Assembly: GCA_905331475.1 (NCBI GenBank)
Contig: CAJNYU010001442.1
Span: 186,001 to 250,000 of the forward strand
DNA: 64,000 nucleotides
Source of the DNA: Rotaria socialis
Taxonomy: Eukaryota > Rotifera > Eurotatoria > Philodinida > Philodinidae
Direction of reading: 5' to 3'
In this document: in pieces, positions 62,316 to 64,000 of the stretch
How the letters are laid out: each line of letters opens with the position of its first letter
How positions within the stretch are numbered: the stretch's first letter is position 1
The notes under the pieces: generated by a model
Seen by the model: the letters and a program-made list of their open reading frames with translations, nothing else
What the model was told of the DNA's origin: nothing
Database searches by the model: none
Position numbers and translations under genes: made by a program

Positions 62316-63130
62316 AATGTTCGTTTGCGATGTGATGTAGGATGAGGTGAGGCAGTCGCAAGGTTTGTTTCAAAGTGAAGAAAAGAGGTGAAGAGAACCT
62401 TGGTCAGTAATGTTCGTTTGTGATGTGATGTAGGATGAGGTGTGGTAGACGCAAGGTTTGTTTCGAAGTGAGAAAAAGACATGAAGAGAATTTTGTTCAG
62501 TAATGTTCGTTTGTGATGTGATGTAGGATGAGCTGAGGTAGTCGCAAGGTTTGTTTCGAACTGACGAAAAGAGATGAAGAGAATGCTGATGATTAATGTT
62601 CGTTTGTGATGTGATGTAGGATGAGGTGAGGTAGTCGCAAGGTTTGTTTCGTTGATGTTGTGATTGTGAGCGATATGCCTGTGAAGTAATAGGTTGTAAA
62701 AGATGACCTATCCAATGAATAGCCATAATTCTTGGCATGTTCATGTTCACTTTTGACAGTCACGTGAAGACCAAAACCGTATGTTCTTAGGTAGGTTATA
62801 GATCACCTGAAAAATAAACCACATTTACGTCTGGTGTTAAGTTAATCTATTTTAAGTTCTTTTGTGAATAGTAATTGATTTATGATGATGTTAAATGATN
62901 ATGTGAGGTAGTCGGAAGGTTTGTTTCGAAGTGAAGAAAAGAGATGAAGAGAATGATTTTCAGTAATGTTCGTTTGTGATGTGATATAAAATGAGATGAG
63001 GTAGTCGCAAGGTTTGTTTCGAAGTGAGGAAAAGAGGTGAAGCGAATTTTGTTCAGTAATGGTCGTTTGCGATGTGATGTAAGATGAGGTGAGCTAGTCG
63101 CAAGGTTTGTTTCGAAGTGAAGAAAAGAGA
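62316..63130. repeat. 93-bp tandem repeat array, interrupted
   Basis: Units begin AATGTTCGTTTGTGATGTGA at 62316, 62409, 62502, 62595, 62965 and 63058, spaced exactly 93 bp within each half; part of one more unit lies at 62901-62964. Each contains GTAGTCGCAAGGTTTGTTTC. Because 93 is a multiple of three, the minus strand stays open with a 31-residue periodic sequence (FETNLAT..PHPTSH.KR.LL). The array is broken at 62648 by the right arm of the inverted repeat. Confidence 0.92.
62648..62903. repeat. Right arm of the 256-bp inverted repeat
   Basis: Reverse complement of 61243-61498. It cuts a 93-bp unit in the middle, and the next partial unit resumes directly after it. The ambiguous base at 62900 aligns to a defined base in the left arm. 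Confidence 0.9.
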
Positions 63131-64000
63131 AGCCTGTGTTGCTTGTTGCTTGTGCGAAAGTAACCGTTTTGTGAGTTAGTGTTTGCAATAAATTGGAGAT
63201 ATGAGAACGAAAACTTTATCATGTTTGGCATGGAGTGCTAGGGAGCGGCCCGCAGGTCCGCCTCCTACACCGACCGGGAAAAAGTTTTTAAGCTCTACAT
63301 GGGAGAAAAAATGAGCTTTTTTTGCTCAGCAGATTTTGTGTTTTGTGTGAAAAGGGCAGATGAGAAGCGACGGCGAATCTGGAAGGACGGAGTGGTACGA
63401 ATTCCTCGTGAGTACCGCTACGGTTTCCACCATGGTAATGCTAAAAATGTAGAATATTCACGATAATTTTTCTTCACCGTCTCATGGGCACATGGAAAAT
63501 TGTGAGAATGAATCAGTTCACACGGAAATATTTTTATAACAGGCATTTCGGGAAACATGAAACTTTGTGGGGACCTATAGTGGATTCTCATGTTCTCTAG
63601 GAATTATCACAGTGACACTGACAACTCCTCGCTGATTAGGAATTCGTATTTCTCACGCGTTTGACATTCCTGCCAAAATGTCCCGAAACATTCGTTGCCA
63701 CCGTTATGCTCAGGCCACTGCGGAATGTGTAGCTTTGATGCAGAGAGCGTTTTACCATAAGTATAGTGAAATAATGACCCTACCGCTAGCATCCAGCAGG
63801 TAGACCATCCTCTGTACGAAGTACTGAAAAAGACAAAGACAGAATATGTCTGCCAAATAATAAAGCGTTACACATCCCAAAGAGAAATCTAACATCACTG
63901 ACAGAAACGATTCCAGTCGAAAACAGAGGCCAGTGTATTTATAAACTAGCTTTCTGTCGCCGTTATTCCTCCTACAATAACTGCAGAGCCCCTGTAACGC
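63131..64000. other. Terminal region, higher GC, unassigned
   Basis: About 870 bases, distinctly GC-richer (for example GGAGCGGCCCGCAGGTCCGC near 63243) than the rest of the right half. Frames such as 63607-63792 (-) match nothing I know. The composition suggests a mobile or foreign segment running off the end of the window, but no ends or motifs were found. Confidence 0.35.

Noticed and set aside
62316-63130. Possible CRISPR-like array or repeat protein
   Set aside because: Units are contiguous 93-bp repeats with no unique spacers, and several frames stay open only because 93 is a multiple of three.
1-64000. tRNA, rRNA, telomeric repeat or autonomous transposase gene
   Set aside because: None was seen by eye; a short tRNA could be missed without a covariance search such as tRNAscan-SE.

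Overview
The window looks like a piece of an AT-rich, intron-dense metazoan genome, most likely a bdelloid rotifer (inference). Almost every recognisable gene is cut by short introns of about 45-70 nt with clean GT/AG ends. Several predicted proteins belong to families that are expanded in bdelloids: F-box proteins with a diverged C-terminal half, NHL-propeller secreted proteins, rhodopsin-like GPCRs, ADP-ribosyltransferases, TIR-domain proteins and B-box/coiled-coil proteins. No rRNA, tRNA, CRISPR, bacterial operon or telomere repeat was seen.

Left part (1-24 kb) is compact and conserved. In order: eIF3m (-), a small unassigned gene (-), the E3 ubiquitin ligase CBL (-), a ZDHHC3/7-type palmitoyltransferase (-), divergently a mitochondrial ornithine carrier (+), the GATOR2 subunit WDR24 (+) and CBP/p300 (+). 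All core domains can be read across the splice junctions. These are independent housekeeping and signalling genes, not an operon.

Middle part (24-34.5 kb) has a broken MORN-repeat reading, a frameshifted ADP-ribosyltransferase, a long empty stretch, an intact SLC13-type anion/Na+ cotransporter, two fold-back transposons and a two-exon 3CxxC zinc-finger gene.

Right part (34.5-64 kb) is accessory and decaying. It holds an F-box gene killed by two separate transposon insertions plus frameshifts, an NHL-propeller gene with a 14-nt microexon, a GPCR relic, an intact-looking protein with tandem PBZ-type (poly-ADP-ribose-binding) zinc fingers joined to an amidotransferase-like domain, a TIR-domain pseudogene, a B-box gene, a minisatellite-bearing inverted-repeat element, and a 93-bp tandem array entangled with a 256-bp inverted repeat.

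The strongest unannotated signal is a dense crop of short non-autonomous DNA transposons. I could place ends and, for most, target-site duplications: at least six hAT-like elements with 8-bp duplications (one nested in another), one or two TA-flanked elements, and a looser group whose ends begin CCCA and which in one case made a 3-bp duplication. Removing that one element from the F-box gene restores its frame exactly. No transposase gene is present.

Exon coordinates were placed by eye and are accurate to a few bases where stated. Identities come from remembered family sequences; no search was run.
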